Assembly (NCBI GenBank): GCA_000156115.1
Contig: DS995276.1
Coordinates: 1,632,679 to 1,696,678 of the forward strand
DNA length: 64,000 nucleotides
Direction of reading: 5' to 3'
Origin: Rhodobacteraceae bacterium HTCC2083
GTDB taxonomy: Bacteria; Pseudomonadota; Alphaproteobacteria; Rhodobacterales; Rhodobacteraceae
Positions within the stretch are counted from its first letter, which is position 1; every line of letters starts with the position of its first letter. Both the position numbers and the translations under genes were made by a program. The notes below the pieces were generated by a model. The model saw only the letters and a list, made by a program, of their open reading frames with translations. It was not told where the DNA came from and ran no database searches. Below, piece after piece: positions 54,310 to 63,926 of this stretch.

Positions 54310-55281
54310 CTATTTATACTCAATCAGACGCATATCGCGCCCCATGTGCTTGCGCCAATAATAGCGGATCATGCCAATCATATTGGGCAGTTTCGACAGC
54401 GATAACAGACCTGAAAGCTGGTACAGCAAAGGGCGTTCTTCGACGCCCTGTTTCTTGAGGCCTAGAATAGTGCGCCCGTAAGACAGACCATAGGCGGTGA
54501 TCACGCCAAACAATAAAGCTGTGGAAAAAAGTAACCCAATCAGGGCCATCAAAGGAAGGATGCCGCCAAAGACCAGCACGCGTTTTCGTTCAGCGCTAAA
54601 ATAACCTATGTGCAAATCCGCGACTTGGGCAAATCCGTGACCTGAGCGTTCCGCGCGTTTCCACCATTCACTAAAGTGCAGCATATTGGCGTCATGTATC
54701 GTCATTTGCTTGGGGATGCGCAGTAGCTTCCAATTGGCTGCCGCAAGGCGCTGGCAAAACTCGTCATCCTCTGCGGCAATTACCGTTGGATCAAAGCCTT
54801 TTGCATCATCAAAGGCCATCGCGCGGAGCAACATGTCGCCGCCACAGGCCTTGATCTCACCAGCGGGGCGATGCCATTCGACATCACAGAGCGCATTGTA
54901 GATCGAATTGTCTGGATGTATTTCGCGCCGCCAACCTGTCACCAAACCAAGGCTTGGATCAGCCGTGATTGCAGCCATTCCTTGCATGATCCAATCCGGC
55001 TCAACAGTGCAATCGCCATCGATGAACTGCACAAAATCTAGCTCAGCGAGCCCCATCAAGGCCTCGAAGCCTGCATTGCGCGCTCGCGCGGCAGTGAACG
55101 GTGTCTCGGTGCCAAGTTCAACGACAGTCGCCCCCAAAGAGCGCGCAAAAGCGACGCTATCGTCCTGCGATCCGCTATCCACATAGACGAGATGTGCCAC
55201 TTGCGGCACGAGGCTTTTCAAGCATCGCTGCAAACGGATACCTTCGTTGCGACCAATAACAACGGCGCCTACGGCGCTCAT
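54310..55281 (-). CDS. GT2 family glycosyltransferase with membrane anchor
   Basis: 323-residue GT-A glycosyltransferase: VVIGRNEGIRLQRCL, VDSGSQDDSVAFA, the DxD site QFIDGDCTVEP, and the acceptor motif EDDEFCQRLAAANW. Two membrane segments near the C-terminus (VLVFGGILPLMALIGLLFST and the following helix) anchor it. It overlaps the GT4 gene by four bases (ATGA) and ends nine bases before the fused oxidoreductase gene. Confidence 0.9.
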   Translation of the reverse strand: MSAVGAVVIGRNEGIRLQRCLKSLVPQVAHLVYVDSGSQDDSVAFARSLGATVVELGTETPFTAARARNAGFEALMGLAELDFVQFIDGDCTVEPDWIMQGMAAITADPSLGLVTGWRREIHPDNSIYNALCDVEWHRPAGEIKACGGDMLLRAMAFDDAKGFDPTVIAAEDDEFCQRLAAANWKLLRIPKQMTIHDANMLHFSEWWKRAERSGHGFAQVADLHIGYFSAERKRVLVFGGILPLMALIGLLFSTALLFGVITAYGLSYGRTILGLKKQGVEERPLLYQLSGLLSLSKLPNMIGMIRYYWRKHMGRDMRLIEYK

Positions 55282-56528
55282 GTGACGTCCCTAACTGGCA
55301 ATTTTGGCTTGTTCTCTTTGTACGCGCTCAGGAGCTGTGCAAGCCATGCAGCTTCTGTTTCGATATTAAAGGATGCATTGACTTTAGCGCGGCCCTCTTT
55401 GCCCATGACCTTGGCCAAATCAGTGTCTGCTAGCACGGTTTCTATCGCCTGCGCGAGGGAGCGTGAATCGCCCGGATGCGTTAATATACCGTGGACGCCA
55501 TCATCGATCAATTCAGGGATGCCGGCTACATGCGTGGTGATCACAGGGACGGCGGCAGCCATTGCTTCCATCAAGACGACGGGCACGCCTTCCGCAAAGC
55601 TGGGAAGGACGAAAACATCTGTTTGTCCAAGCATTTCAGCAACCTCGGTTTGGCTTTTGTAGCCAACGAAATGGGTTACATCAGAGAGGCCCATTTGCGT
55701 GGCACGTGTTTCCAAAGCGCTCCGTTCTGGCCCATCGCCGATCAATGTCAGTTTCAGATCGGGATGCGTCGGCGCTAACGATTTCAGCGCTTCCAAAAGA
55801 ACTGGCACGCCTTTGACACCCGCCAATCGACCGACGAACAACAGATGTTCGCCCCGTTCGCGCGGCTGTGGCGAGTAGCGCTTAGGTTCGATGCCGCAAT
55901 GCACGATGTGCAACTTGTTCCATTGCGCGGGCGCAGAAAAATTCATCGCTTGCGCACGGCAAAAATGACTGATGCAGGCTACAAAGCGGGCTGATGCGAT
56001 TTTCTCATCCAGACGCCAACGATGGGGTTCGAAAAAGATGTCGGGACCATGCAAAGTGAAGCTAAACGGAATACCGCTTAGCGCGCTGGCAAGCATCGCG
56101 ACCGTACAAGAGGCGGTCGCAATATGATTGTGCAAATGAGTAATGCCGCGCGCTTGCATGTGCTGGGCGAGCATGCCCGCTTCCGCAAAATAGATCATCT
56201 GATAAAGCGCGGCTTTCGCACCCGGTGCGCGCGTGTGCCACGCTTTTTTGAGTGTGCCGAAGTACTGTCGCGGGCTTTGCTTTAGGAGACCCACGTGCGC
56301 CTTCAAAAGACGCGAAGGGTTCTTCGCGGCGTCCAATATATGAAAGGTGCGCGACGCTTCTTCGCGCTGCTCTGGACCCACATGATGACTAGGATCCGTG
56401 CGCCGGATTGAGCATGTTTCAACTGTGACCCCGAGCGCGCGCAACGCGGCGACTTCGCGTTGGATGAACGTATCCGTCGCGCGCGGGTATTCGCCGGTGA
56501 GATAGGCGATGGGGCCGGTTTTATTCAT
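55278..56528 (-). CDS. GT4 family glycosyltransferase
   Basis: 416-residue retaining GT-B enzyme. The N-domain has LTGEYPRATDTFIQREVAAL; the C-domain has LLFVGRLAGVKGVPVL and the E-x7-E donor motif in SFAEGVPVVLMEAMAAAVP. Resembles colanic-acid type WcaL/AmsK transferases. It overlaps the neighbouring SDR gene by eight bases and the GT2 gene by four. Confidence 0.9.
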   Translation of the reverse strand: MNKTGPIAYLTGEYPRATDTFIQREVAALRALGVTVETCSIRRTDPSHHVGPEQREEASRTFHILDAAKNPSRLLKAHVGLLKQSPRQYFGTLKKAWHTRAPGAKAALYQMIYFAEAGMLAQHMQARGITHLHNHIATASCTVAMLASALSGIPFSFTLHGPDIFFEPHRWRLDEKIASARFVACISHFCRAQAMNFSAPAQWNKLHIVHCGIEPKRYSPQPRERGEHLLFVGRLAGVKGVPVLLEALKSLAPTHPDLKLTLIGDGPERSALETRATQMGLSDVTHFVGYKSQTEVAEMLGQTDVFVLPSFAEGVPVVLMEAMAAAVPVITTHVAGIPELIDDGVHGILTHPGDSRSLAQAIETVLADTDLAKVMGKEGRAKVNASFNIETEAAWLAQLLSAYKENKPKLPVRDVT

Positions 56529-57453
56529 CGCGCATCGCCCGTTTCATCAAAGTTTCAAAGCCTGCCATCTTTAGATCGCCAAACTGTTCACGCATCAATG
56601 CGTTGTCATACCCAAGCGGCTTCATCCGCGCGTGCAAAGTCTTGCGGTGTAGCAATCCCGGACGCGTGCGCCAGAAAGACAATAGTGTATCGAGTGTAGA
56701 AAATATCTGCCAAGGCATTGGAATAACAAGCTTTGGCCAGCCTGACGCGCTTAACGCCGATATGAAACGAATGCGATCAGGGAGGTCTGTGTCGATCACA
56801 TTGACAGCACCCGACCCCTTATTTTCTGCTGCCCGAACAGCCGTTTCAGCGACATGAGTGACATGCGCAAGGGGGACTTGCCCGCCAGCACTTAAGCGCA
56901 ACAAGATCGGTCCAAGCCCGATGCCCAAATGCGCGTTCATAATGCGGGATGCGCCAAAGATTGCGCCGACGCGCAGAACACTTGCGGTGGGGTTTTGGTC
57001 TGCAATGATTTCTTCCTGTGCGAGCTTCGCGCGCACATACCCATCACGCTGTTCTGGGTGCGGCTCAATCGGGCTTTGCTCTGTGACGATGTCGCCCGCG
57101 CCAAGCGCTTCGAAATCATAAACCGCGATGGAACTGAGATGCACCAAATGGGCATCCAATTCATTGGCCAGCGCACAGGCGGTTTGCGTTGCTGGCAAGC
57201 TTGAGCGTTGATGCACATCCCAGTCGCCCGTCATTTCAGAGGCGGCGTGGATCACAGCATCTGCAGCTTTAAACTGGCTCAAAAGCTGCGCGCAGGCATC
57301 ATCGCTTGCAAGGTCTTGCATGAGCCCGTCGTCGCCATTGCGCACTATGGAAATTAACTCGTGACCGCGCGTTTTCGCGGCATCCACGATAGCGCGTCCC
57401 AAGTAGCCAGCTGCTCCTGTCACAACGATTGTCAAAGGAACTACATCGCCCAT
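56521..57453 (-). CDS. NAD-dependent epimerase/dehydratase family protein
   Basis: Extended SDR of 310 residues: VVTGAAGYLGRAI at the N-terminus, LVHLSSIAVYDF around the catalytic Ser/Thr position, and YVRAK as the Tyr-x3-Lys site. It probably modifies a nucleotide sugar. Overlaps the upstream Gfo/Idh/MocA gene by 13 bases and the downstream GT4 by eight. Confidence 0.87.
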   Translation of the reverse strand: MGDVVPLTIVVTGAAGYLGRAIVDAAKTRGHELISIVRNGDDGLMQDLASDDACAQLLSQFKAADAVIHAASEMTGDWDVHQRSSLPATQTACALANELDAHLVHLSSIAVYDFEALGAGDIVTEQSPIEPHPEQRDGYVRAKLAQEEIIADQNPTASVLRVGAIFGASRIMNAHLGIGLGPILLRLSAGGQVPLAHVTHVAETAVRAAENKGSGAVNVIDTDLPDRIRFISALSASGWPKLVIPMPWQIFSTLDTLLSFWRTRPGLLHRKTLHARMKPLGYDNALMREQFGDLKMAGFETLMKRAMRDE

Positions 57454-58565
57454 GGCATAGGCTCCATCCTGTCGCAGTGGGTTTGCATTCCCTGAACACC
57501 GCGCGAGCGCCCTGCGTTTTGTATCGCGAGCGTTACTTCGTTCAAATGGAGCGCGAAATCACCTGCGAGACGCGGCGGGCGTCCCGTCTCAATCGCTTCA
57601 ACCATTTCCATTGGACCAAGGGCAAAGTTCATTTCCGCAGCGCCCCAGCGCTTCACCTTTGGATGCGTGGTCTTGCCCAAAGATATGCGTCTGCCAATCG
57701 GATGTTCCAGCAAACGACGGCGCAATATCATGCGTTTATGAAAGCGCACAGGCGCGGAATTGGACCAAGCTTTCTTGACACTTAGCACGCCCTTATCGCC
57801 GATCATCCGAATGCGATGATCGTGCGGAGCGGTAATCGAACAGGTCAGGCGCACTGGTGGGCCGCCTTGCTCAAAAAACAGCGTTGCGACGGAAAAATCA
57901 GCGGTGCCATCTGCGCTGGGTTTGTTAGGAATTGTCTCCGCAGAGGCGGCGATCACCTTTTGAACAGGGCCGAACATCGCGATGAGCCAGCTCAGATAAT
58001 AACCCGCGTGCTCTAGCGTGCAGCCAACGTGAAACTCATCCGCAAACGGCCAAGGCGCGCCACTTTCAGAGGTCCAATCTTTGTAAGGCGCTTGCGGGAT
58101 ATAGCCGTCGTCCAGTTCCGCATAGATCAGACGAATGTCTCCTGCGGTTTGCTCACGCGCGGCTTTTGCTAAGGTCTGCGCGGCTTCGCCCAAGACAGAA
58201 CAAGGCGCGGAGGCCAGATGCAATCCGCTGTCGTCAGCCAGCCCGTGCAAGGCAAGCGCGTCCTGCATGTTGAGCGCAAGAGGTTTTTCGGAATAGGCGT
58301 GATGCCCCGCATCTAAGATAGCGCGGTTCACGGCGCTGTGGGATTTGGGATTAGTCAAGTTCAACACCAGACTGCCCTTTGGTAGGCCCGCAAGAAGTGC
58401 CTCTTGGCTACGGGTGGCTTCCAACGACCAATATGTGCAAAACTGATCGAGCCGCGCGCCGTTTGTGTCAAAGACGCTGGAAATCCGTTGATTGGGGAAG
58501 CTTGCGAACGAGCGCATGTAGAGGTCGGCTACAAAACCGCATCCAATTATCGCTATATTCGTCAT
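57441..58565 (-). CDS. Gfo/Idh/MocA family oxidoreductase
   Basis: NAD(P)-dependent oxidoreductase of 374 residues: IAIIGCGFVADLYMRSF for nucleotide binding, YSEKPLALNM with the EKP catalytic Lys, and a C-terminal beta-sheet domain. ATG 58565 (MTNIAII) is taken; in-frame starts lie at 58571 and 58586. First gene of the operon Gfo - SDR - GT4 - GT2 - Gfo/SDR fusion. The 177 bases to the divergent WecG gene must hold both promoters; TATACT at 58636-58641 could be a plus-strand -10, but no good -35 goes with it. Confidence 0.87.
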   Translation of the reverse strand: MTNIAIIGCGFVADLYMRSFASFPNQRISSVFDTNGARLDQFCTYWSLEATRSQEALLAGLPKGSLVLNLTNPKSHSAVNRAILDAGHHAYSEKPLALNMQDALALHGLADDSGLHLASAPCSVLGEAAQTLAKAAREQTAGDIRLIYAELDDGYIPQAPYKDWTSESGAPWPFADEFHVGCTLEHAGYYLSWLIAMFGPVQKVIAASAETIPNKPSADGTADFSVATLFFEQGGPPVRLTCSITAPHDHRIRMIGDKGVLSVKKAWSNSAPVRFHKRMILRRRLLEHPIGRRISLGKTTHPKVKRWGAAEMNFALGPMEMVEAIETGRPPRLAGDFALHLNEVTLAIQNAGRSRGVQGMQTHCDRMEPMPWAM

Positions 58566-58742
58566 ACCCATCGCCCAAAACACCACTGGTATCTACTTAC
58601 CACTTGATCACCAAAACTGACCACATAAACGTGGCTATACTTTGGCAAGACCGCTAAATTCCGCGGTACAGCGTGATAATTCTGGCGCATTTGGCTGCGA
58701 TAGGCTGAAAGACAGACTTAAGAATATGAAAAGGGGCACGGT

Positions 58743-59489
58743 GTGCGGCTAAGCGGTAAAAATTTCGCAGTAGAGATCAACGTGCCAACGCAGGACGCTT
58801 TGATGGTCGAAGTTGCTGCGCGCTTTGCTGCACAAGACGGGTTTGCATTGGCGACGATCAACCTTGATCACGTCACGAAACTGGAAAGCGACGTTGGGTT
58901 TCGCACGGCCTACAATGCGCAAGACTTGGTCGTGGCGGATGGTAATCCTATCGTTTGGGTCTCACGTCTCGCGGGCAAAAGTGTGGAACTGATGCCGGGA
59001 TCGGAGTTGGTTGTGCCGTTGACGCAATTAGCGGCAGAGAAGGGTGTATCAATCGCCTTGATCGGCAGTTCGGATGCGTCTTTGGCTGCTGCTGCGGATG
59101 CGCTGAAAGCCGCGGCGCAAGGTCTCGAGATCAGCTATGTTCATGCGCCTGAATATGGGTTCGACCCGCAAGGCGATGCAGTGCGTGCGGTCTTAAAGGA
59201 CGTTGCTGCGAGCGGTGCGCAATTGGCGTTTCTTGCGCTAGGTGCCCCAAAGCAAGAGCTTTTCGCAGCATTGGGTCGAGAATTGGCACCAAATGTCGGT
59301 TTTGCATCCATTGGAGCGGGCCTAGATTTTCTGTCAGGTGAACAAGTGCGTGCCCCACTTTGGGTGCGCAAGATTGCGATGGAGTGGGCCTGGCGTTTGC
59401 TCAGCAATCCGCGCCGTTTTTTCATGCGCTATCTTAGCTGCGCTTTGGTCTTGCCTGGCCTTGGATGGCGTGCGTTCAAAAGCCGCTAG
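58743..59489 (+). CDS. WecG/TagA/CpsF family glycosyltransferase
   Basis: GT26 family enzyme of 248 residues that typically adds the second sugar (such as ManNAcA or ManNAc) to a lipid-linked first sugar. Motifs: VVADGNPIVWVSRLAG with the ADGxP core, then ALIGSSDAS, FLALGAPKQE and GFASIGAGLDFLSG. GTG start behind an AGGGG-containing site. A membrane-associated C-terminus (FFMRYLSCALVLPGLGWRAF) follows. Convergent with the next SDR gene, their stop codons overlapping. Confidence 0.92.
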   Translation: MRLSGKNFAVEINVPTQDALMVEVAARFAAQDGFALATINLDHVTKLESDVGFRTAYNAQDLVVADGNPIVWVSRLAGKSVELMPGSELVVPLTQLAAEKGVSIALIGSSDASLAAAADALKAAAQGLEISYVHAPEYGFDPQGDAVRAVLKDVAASGAQLAFLALGAPKQELFAALGRELAPNVGFASIGAGLDFLSGEQVRAPLWVRKIAMEWAWRLLSNPRRFFMRYLSCALVLPGLGWRAFKSR

Positions 59490-60265
59490 ATCGGTGTGAT
59501 CAAGCGTGCCTTTTGTGGACGACTGAGGGTGAGCACGGCTTTCAGCTTTCGCTTCAAGCCACTACCTGAGAGGATTTCGCGATCCATCTCGAAGGTCGTT
59601 CCTGTAAACGCGGGATCGTGCATTATCGCCAAAGCCGCGCCCCAACCAGCGGCAGTTTCTGGGGGCAATCCATCCGCAATCCCCATTTGCGTGGCAAGCA
59701 TGCCGGGCATCCAGTCGCCGACGACAATATCGGGGAAGCGATCGCCGATGTCGGCAATCAATGCCCGCGTGAAAATCCGCGCAGCCCCCTTTGAGGTGCT
59801 GTATTCCGCGCTCATTGGAAGGGGTGACATATCCGCGAAAGTGGCGACATTCAGGATGCGCCCCACACCGTCTTTGATCATGTGAGGCAGCACCGCTTGG
59901 GTCGCATTCACAGTGCCCCCAAGATTAACCGTCATCGTGTTCATGAACGCACCTTGAGGCATGTCGAGGATATCGCGGCGCGGATAAATCGCGGCGTTGT
60001 TGATCAAGATGCGTGGAGTGCCATGGGTTTCTGCAATGGTGTCGAACGTGGACTGAACGCCGCGAGCATCAGCGACATCGCACACGAATGGAAACAGCCT
60101 GTCGGGCTGCGCGCTTGCGGTTTCACGTAGCGTGTTCTCTTGTCGCCCAATCAGCGCAACGTTCAAACCTTGGCCCGCGAGTTTATGCGCCAAAGCACGG
60201 CCAAGACCGGAGCCCGCACCAGTGATAATTGCGGGGCCTTTGCGGATCATGTCGCTGGGTGTCAT
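59486..60265 (-). CDS. SDR family oxidoreductase
   Basis: Classical SDR of 259 residues with TGAGSGLGRA, NNAAIYPR (an NNAG variant), and YSTSK as active site. It overlaps the GMC oxidoreductase gene by four bases, so it probably acts on the same substrate or product. The third gene of acyltransferase - GMC - SDR. Confidence 0.87.
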   Translation of the reverse strand: MTPSDMIRKGPAIITGAGSGLGRALAHKLAGQGLNVALIGRQENTLRETASAQPDRLFPFVCDVADARGVQSTFDTIAETHGTPRILINNAAIYPRRDILDMPQGAFMNTMTVNLGGTVNATQAVLPHMIKDGVGRILNVATFADMSPLPMSAEYSTSKGAARIFTRALIADIGDRFPDIVVGDWMPGMLATQMGIADGLPPETAAGWGAALAIMHDPAFTGTTFEMDREILSGSGLKRKLKAVLTLSRPQKARLITPI

Positions 60266-61806
60266 GTGCGGGCCTCTTTCAGTAAATGATCGCCAACTCG
60301 CAGGGCATTTGCAGCAATCGTGAGCGACGGGTTAACCCCGAACGAGCTTGGCATAAAGCTGCTATCAACGACCCATAGATTGTCCAAGTCATGCGTTTTG
60401 CAGGTGCGATCCAGAACAGAGGTTTTGGGATCACCTCCAAACCGTAACGTGCCGCAAGGATGGCCGAAATTCAGCTCTGGTTGCATGGACAAGAACAGTT
60501 TTCGATGTCTGCGAAACGCTTGTCGGATCGCTTTGCGAAAGGCCTTGCGGCGGGATTTGAGTTCAGGGGCGATTGTGTATTCGATATGCAGGTGATCCGA
60601 GTTTTCAGGATCATATGTGACCCGATTTTCGGGGTATCCGTAGTCTTCTAACAGCCCAACGAAGACCTTTGCATTGCCTAGCATTTTCACTGCAAAGGCT
60701 GCCGGAATGCGTGCAAGATCATTGCTAAGCGGCAGTTTACGTAGAGGCGATCGTGATAGCATAAGTCTGAGATAATGCAGGATTTCGCCATATCCTGCAC
60801 CAATGCCCATGCTTTGAATCGTTCCAAAACGTTGGCCTGTTTGATGGTAGAGGTCGCGTAAGGAAATGGTCTTGCTCGCCTCGCTGCCGCTGATCTTGGC
60901 CTTAGGCCAAAGCGCAAACATTTCGTTGAGGTGGAACATAAGGTTGCGCCCGACCAAACCGCTGGAATTGGCCAACCCTTTAGGGTCTGAGGCAAGCATA
61001 AGATGCGCCGAGCCGAGCGCGCCCGCGGCAAGGATCACACGTTTGGCGGCCAAGCGATGGATCGTGCCGTCATAGCGAATATGTATCGCGGAGATCTCTC
61101 GATCTCTCGTTTCGAGTGAGGTGACTTCAGCGTTTGTAAGCAAGCCAGCATTGCCCGTCGCCAAAGCGGGTTCCACACCCGCAGAACGACCGTCCATTTT
61201 ACAGGTCTTCGGGCATTTCTTGCCTAGACAATCATGACAGCCTGCGACGTACTGGATCGCGGAATGCAGCCGGTAGGGGTGTAGTCCACAAGTCTTCATT
61301 TCTTCCATCAAAGCAGCGTCACTCGCGTCCAAGGCGGGGGGCGTTTTTAGATCGGCTTGAGTCTCGGACGATAACGGATCAGCCGCGCCGCACACGTGAA
61401 AAAGCGCTTCTGCTTTGTCGTACCATGGGGCCATTTCATCATAGCTCACGGGCCACTGCGCGTGAGGATGATCGTCCATGTCATGGCGCTCTGGACGTTC
61501 CAATGTAGCGGCGTAAAACGCTGAACTACCGCCAATACCTGCACCAAGGGGCGCAAAAAATTCGCTATCGCGCCCGTCGATCTTAGCGCGCAGTGGTGTG
61601 GGCCAGAACCCACGCAACGCGCGCGCATCGGGGGTGAAAATATCGCTGTGCAGAGCCTGGCGTTCACTGCGATGACCAGTGGGTCCTTTTTCAATGAACA
61701 AGACTTTTAGACCACCCTCAGCCAAGACGCGCCCAAGTGTGCCACCACCCATACCTGTGCCGATGATTACAGCGTCCCAATCTTTCTGAAGAAGATCTAA
61801 GCTCAT
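60262..61806 (-). CDS. GMC family oxidoreductase with cysteine cluster
   Basis: FAD-dependent glucose-methanol-choline oxidoreductase of 514 residues. FAD site: VIIGTGMGGGTLGRVLAEGG. The C-terminal active-site region has NFGHPCGTLRFGGDP and FGVNPSLTIAANALRVGD, giving the His/Asn pair. An internal cluster C190-x2-C193-x4-C198-x3-C202 could bind a metal or Fe-S cluster. It probably oxidises an alcohol or sugar hydroxyl. No signal peptide, so cytoplasmic. Coupled by ATGA overlaps to both the acyltransferase and the SDR gene. Confidence 0.88.
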   Translation of the reverse strand: MSLDLLQKDWDAVIIGTGMGGGTLGRVLAEGGLKVLFIEKGPTGHRSERQALHSDIFTPDARALRGFWPTPLRAKIDGRDSEFFAPLGAGIGGSSAFYAATLERPERHDMDDHPHAQWPVSYDEMAPWYDKAEALFHVCGAADPLSSETQADLKTPPALDASDAALMEEMKTCGLHPYRLHSAIQYVAGCHDCLGKKCPKTCKMDGRSAGVEPALATGNAGLLTNAEVTSLETRDREISAIHIRYDGTIHRLAAKRVILAAGALGSAHLMLASDPKGLANSSGLVGRNLMFHLNEMFALWPKAKISGSEASKTISLRDLYHQTGQRFGTIQSMGIGAGYGEILHYLRLMLSRSPLRKLPLSNDLARIPAAFAVKMLGNAKVFVGLLEDYGYPENRVTYDPENSDHLHIEYTIAPELKSRRKAFRKAIRQAFRRHRKLFLSMQPELNFGHPCGTLRFGGDPKTSVLDRTCKTHDLDNLWVVDSSFMPSSFGVNPSLTIAANALRVGDHLLKEART

Positions 61807-63797
61807 GGGTTTGATTCACTTGCGAAGAGAGGATCGAAGAGGCTGCGGATGCGCAGTGCGGCGGAGTTGATGATGTGGTTGTTGTCGAAATACTGTGCTT
61901 TGCCGTTATACAAAGCGGAGCACGTTTGCGCCGCGCAGAGAAAAGGCGCTGGGTCGAGCAAAGCCGCACCGTTCGCGTCAATCTGCGCTAATGTTTGAGA
62001 CAGGTCCGAGACACGTTTTTCATGTGCGGCTGCGGGGATTTCGACGGCAGTCGCGAGGGCCTCATCCGAGAGGCGATTGCCTGCAAGCGCGCGCGCGATA
62101 TGTCTGGAGTCGTAGTCCCGAATTTCAGGAATTGCTTTCAGAACAAACACCTCTGATCCGAAGCCTTGGATGCGCTGCACCGTACCGATCAGGCCTTGGC
62201 TAAATTGCTCTGCTTGGCTGCCTGTGGTACCTTCGACGCTCAACGCCACTTGATTTCCCGCGTCCAGCCCAGTCCCAGAGCCCTGCGCATAATAGCCCCA
62301 ACGCCCGACCAGCAATACGCGTTTGAAATCCCCTGCTTGCAGCGCTGTTTCGATCTGCGCATTGGCGTTTGAGCAGGCCTCGTTCTGAACGGGGCTTGCT
62401 GATGTTTCGTTTTTCACGAGGCCGAAAACAGGCGCACAGCCCGCGCGCCAAATCAACAGGGCGGGCGTGTCCGCGTCAAACGCTGCTTGTTCTAATCCTT
62501 CTTTCAAAGCGCGCACATGACTGTCGCCCCAGATCAGGATCTCGGGTGCTTGTTCTGGGCCGATGGGGCAAAGTTCTAACCCCAGAAACGGGCCATCTGT
62601 CGAGACGTAACAGCGCGACCAATCCTGCAGAAAATCAGCGGAAGCTTCGATATGCGTGCGCAAAGGCGGCTCAAACCGCTCGATCATGCCGTCCTTGAGG
62701 TAGATCAATCCACCTGCAAGAACGAGCAAGGCACTAGCAAGCGCCGCCGCTGTGAATGTGAGGAGCGCGGAGAATTCCGTACGGCAGACTGGCCGTTCCA
62801 CAAAACGCCAAGACAGGTAGGCAAGGGCAATGCTGATCCCCAGCCAGAACGTGGTTTCAAGGTGCCCTGAATACGCGCCGCGATAGTAAGTGGAGAGCGT
62901 GAGAACGGGCCAATGCCACAAATACAAAGAGTATGAGATCAAGCCGATTGCAACTGGCGCGGGGCTTGCCAATGTCCTGTTCACGATGTTTTTTTGCTGG
63001 CCATTCGCGATGATCAAAACTGTGCCGAGCACAGGAAAAAGTGCGTGCCATCCGGGGAACTGCGCGCCCGCTGGTATGAACGCGATGCTGGCGAGGATGA
63101 GGGTAATACCCAAATAGCTCAGGAAGGCGACGTGTTTGAACGGTCGTCTTTGCACCTCGATGGCGAGGATGACGCCTGCCAATAATTCCCAGGCGCGAAA
63201 CGGGAACAAGTAGAACGCGGCGGGTTGTGAGCGCTGGGTGATCCAGACGCAGGCAATCAAGGACACAACGAGGCTGATCCAAAGAACGATCCGTAGGCTG
63301 AATGTGTTGCGTAGTAGCAAGAGCATCAGGAGTGGCAAGATAATATAGAACTGTTCTTCGACGGACAGCGACCATGTGTGCAACAGCACTTTGTCCTCTG
63401 AGACGGTGTCAAAATACCCAGCGTCGCGGAAGAAATTGACGTTGGACAGATAGACGGTTGCAGCGATCAAAGACTTGCCGAATTCGCGAAATTCGAAGGG
63501 TAATACAATTAAGTAAGCGGCGATCAAAGAGGCCAGCGCCATCGCCACATAGGCGGGGGCCAATCGTTTGATCCGACGCACATAAAAGCGCTTCAAGCTG
63601 ATCGAGCCTGTTTCGGAGGCCTCGCGCCACAACAGGCCGCCGATCAGAAACCCCGAGATGACGAAGAAGACATCAACACCGACAAAGCCGCCTTTCAGGC
63701 CTGCAAACCCGAAATGATAGAGCACAACCGACAGCACAGCGATGGAGCGCAGGCCGTCAATTTCGGGGCGGTAAAAATGGGGTGTCTGGGTACTCAT
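61803..63797 (-). CDS. OafA/YrhL-type membrane acyltransferase with C-terminal SGNH domain
   Basis: 664 residues. The N-terminal acyltransferase-3 domain (about 1-365) starts with YRPEIDGLRSIAVLSVVLYH and has about ten membrane segments. The C-terminal periplasmic SGNH domain (about 410-660) has LIWGDSHVRAL and YFDNNHIINSAALRI, giving the Ser and His motifs. Such fused proteins O-acetylate surface glycans. First gene of a coupled three-gene unit with the GMC oxidoreductase and SDR. Confidence 0.92.
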   Translation of the reverse strand: MSTQTPHFYRPEIDGLRSIAVLSVVLYHFGFAGLKGGFVGVDVFFVISGFLIGGLLWREASETGSISLKRFYVRRIKRLAPAYVAMALASLIAAYLIVLPFEFREFGKSLIAATVYLSNVNFFRDAGYFDTVSEDKVLLHTWSLSVEEQFYIILPLLMLLLLRNTFSLRIVLWISLVVSLIACVWITQRSQPAAFYLFPFRAWELLAGVILAIEVQRRPFKHVAFLSYLGITLILASIAFIPAGAQFPGWHALFPVLGTVLIIANGQQKNIVNRTLASPAPVAIGLISYSLYLWHWPVLTLSTYYRGAYSGHLETTFWLGISIALAYLSWRFVERPVCRTEFSALLTFTAAALASALLVLAGGLIYLKDGMIERFEPPLRTHIEASADFLQDWSRCYVSTDGPFLGLELCPIGPEQAPEILIWGDSHVRALKEGLEQAAFDADTPALLIWRAGCAPVFGLVKNETSASPVQNEACSNANAQIETALQAGDFKRVLLVGRWGYYAQGSGTGLDAGNQVALSVEGTTGSQAEQFSQGLIGTVQRIQGFGSEVFVLKAIPEIRDYDSRHIARALAGNRLSDEALATAVEIPAAAHEKRVSDLSQTLAQIDANGAALLDPAPFLCAAQTCSALYNGKAQYFDNNHIINSAALRIRSLFDPLFASESNP

Positions 63798-63926
63798 ACA
63801 TGCAGTCTAACAAGCGGGAACGAAAGCGTCTCTGATCAAATGACGATGCTTTGTGGCGAATTCATGGAAGGGGTTTCGCAAAGCGGGTGGAGCGCTTAGT
63901 TTGAAGTCAACTAAGCGAGAAATGCA

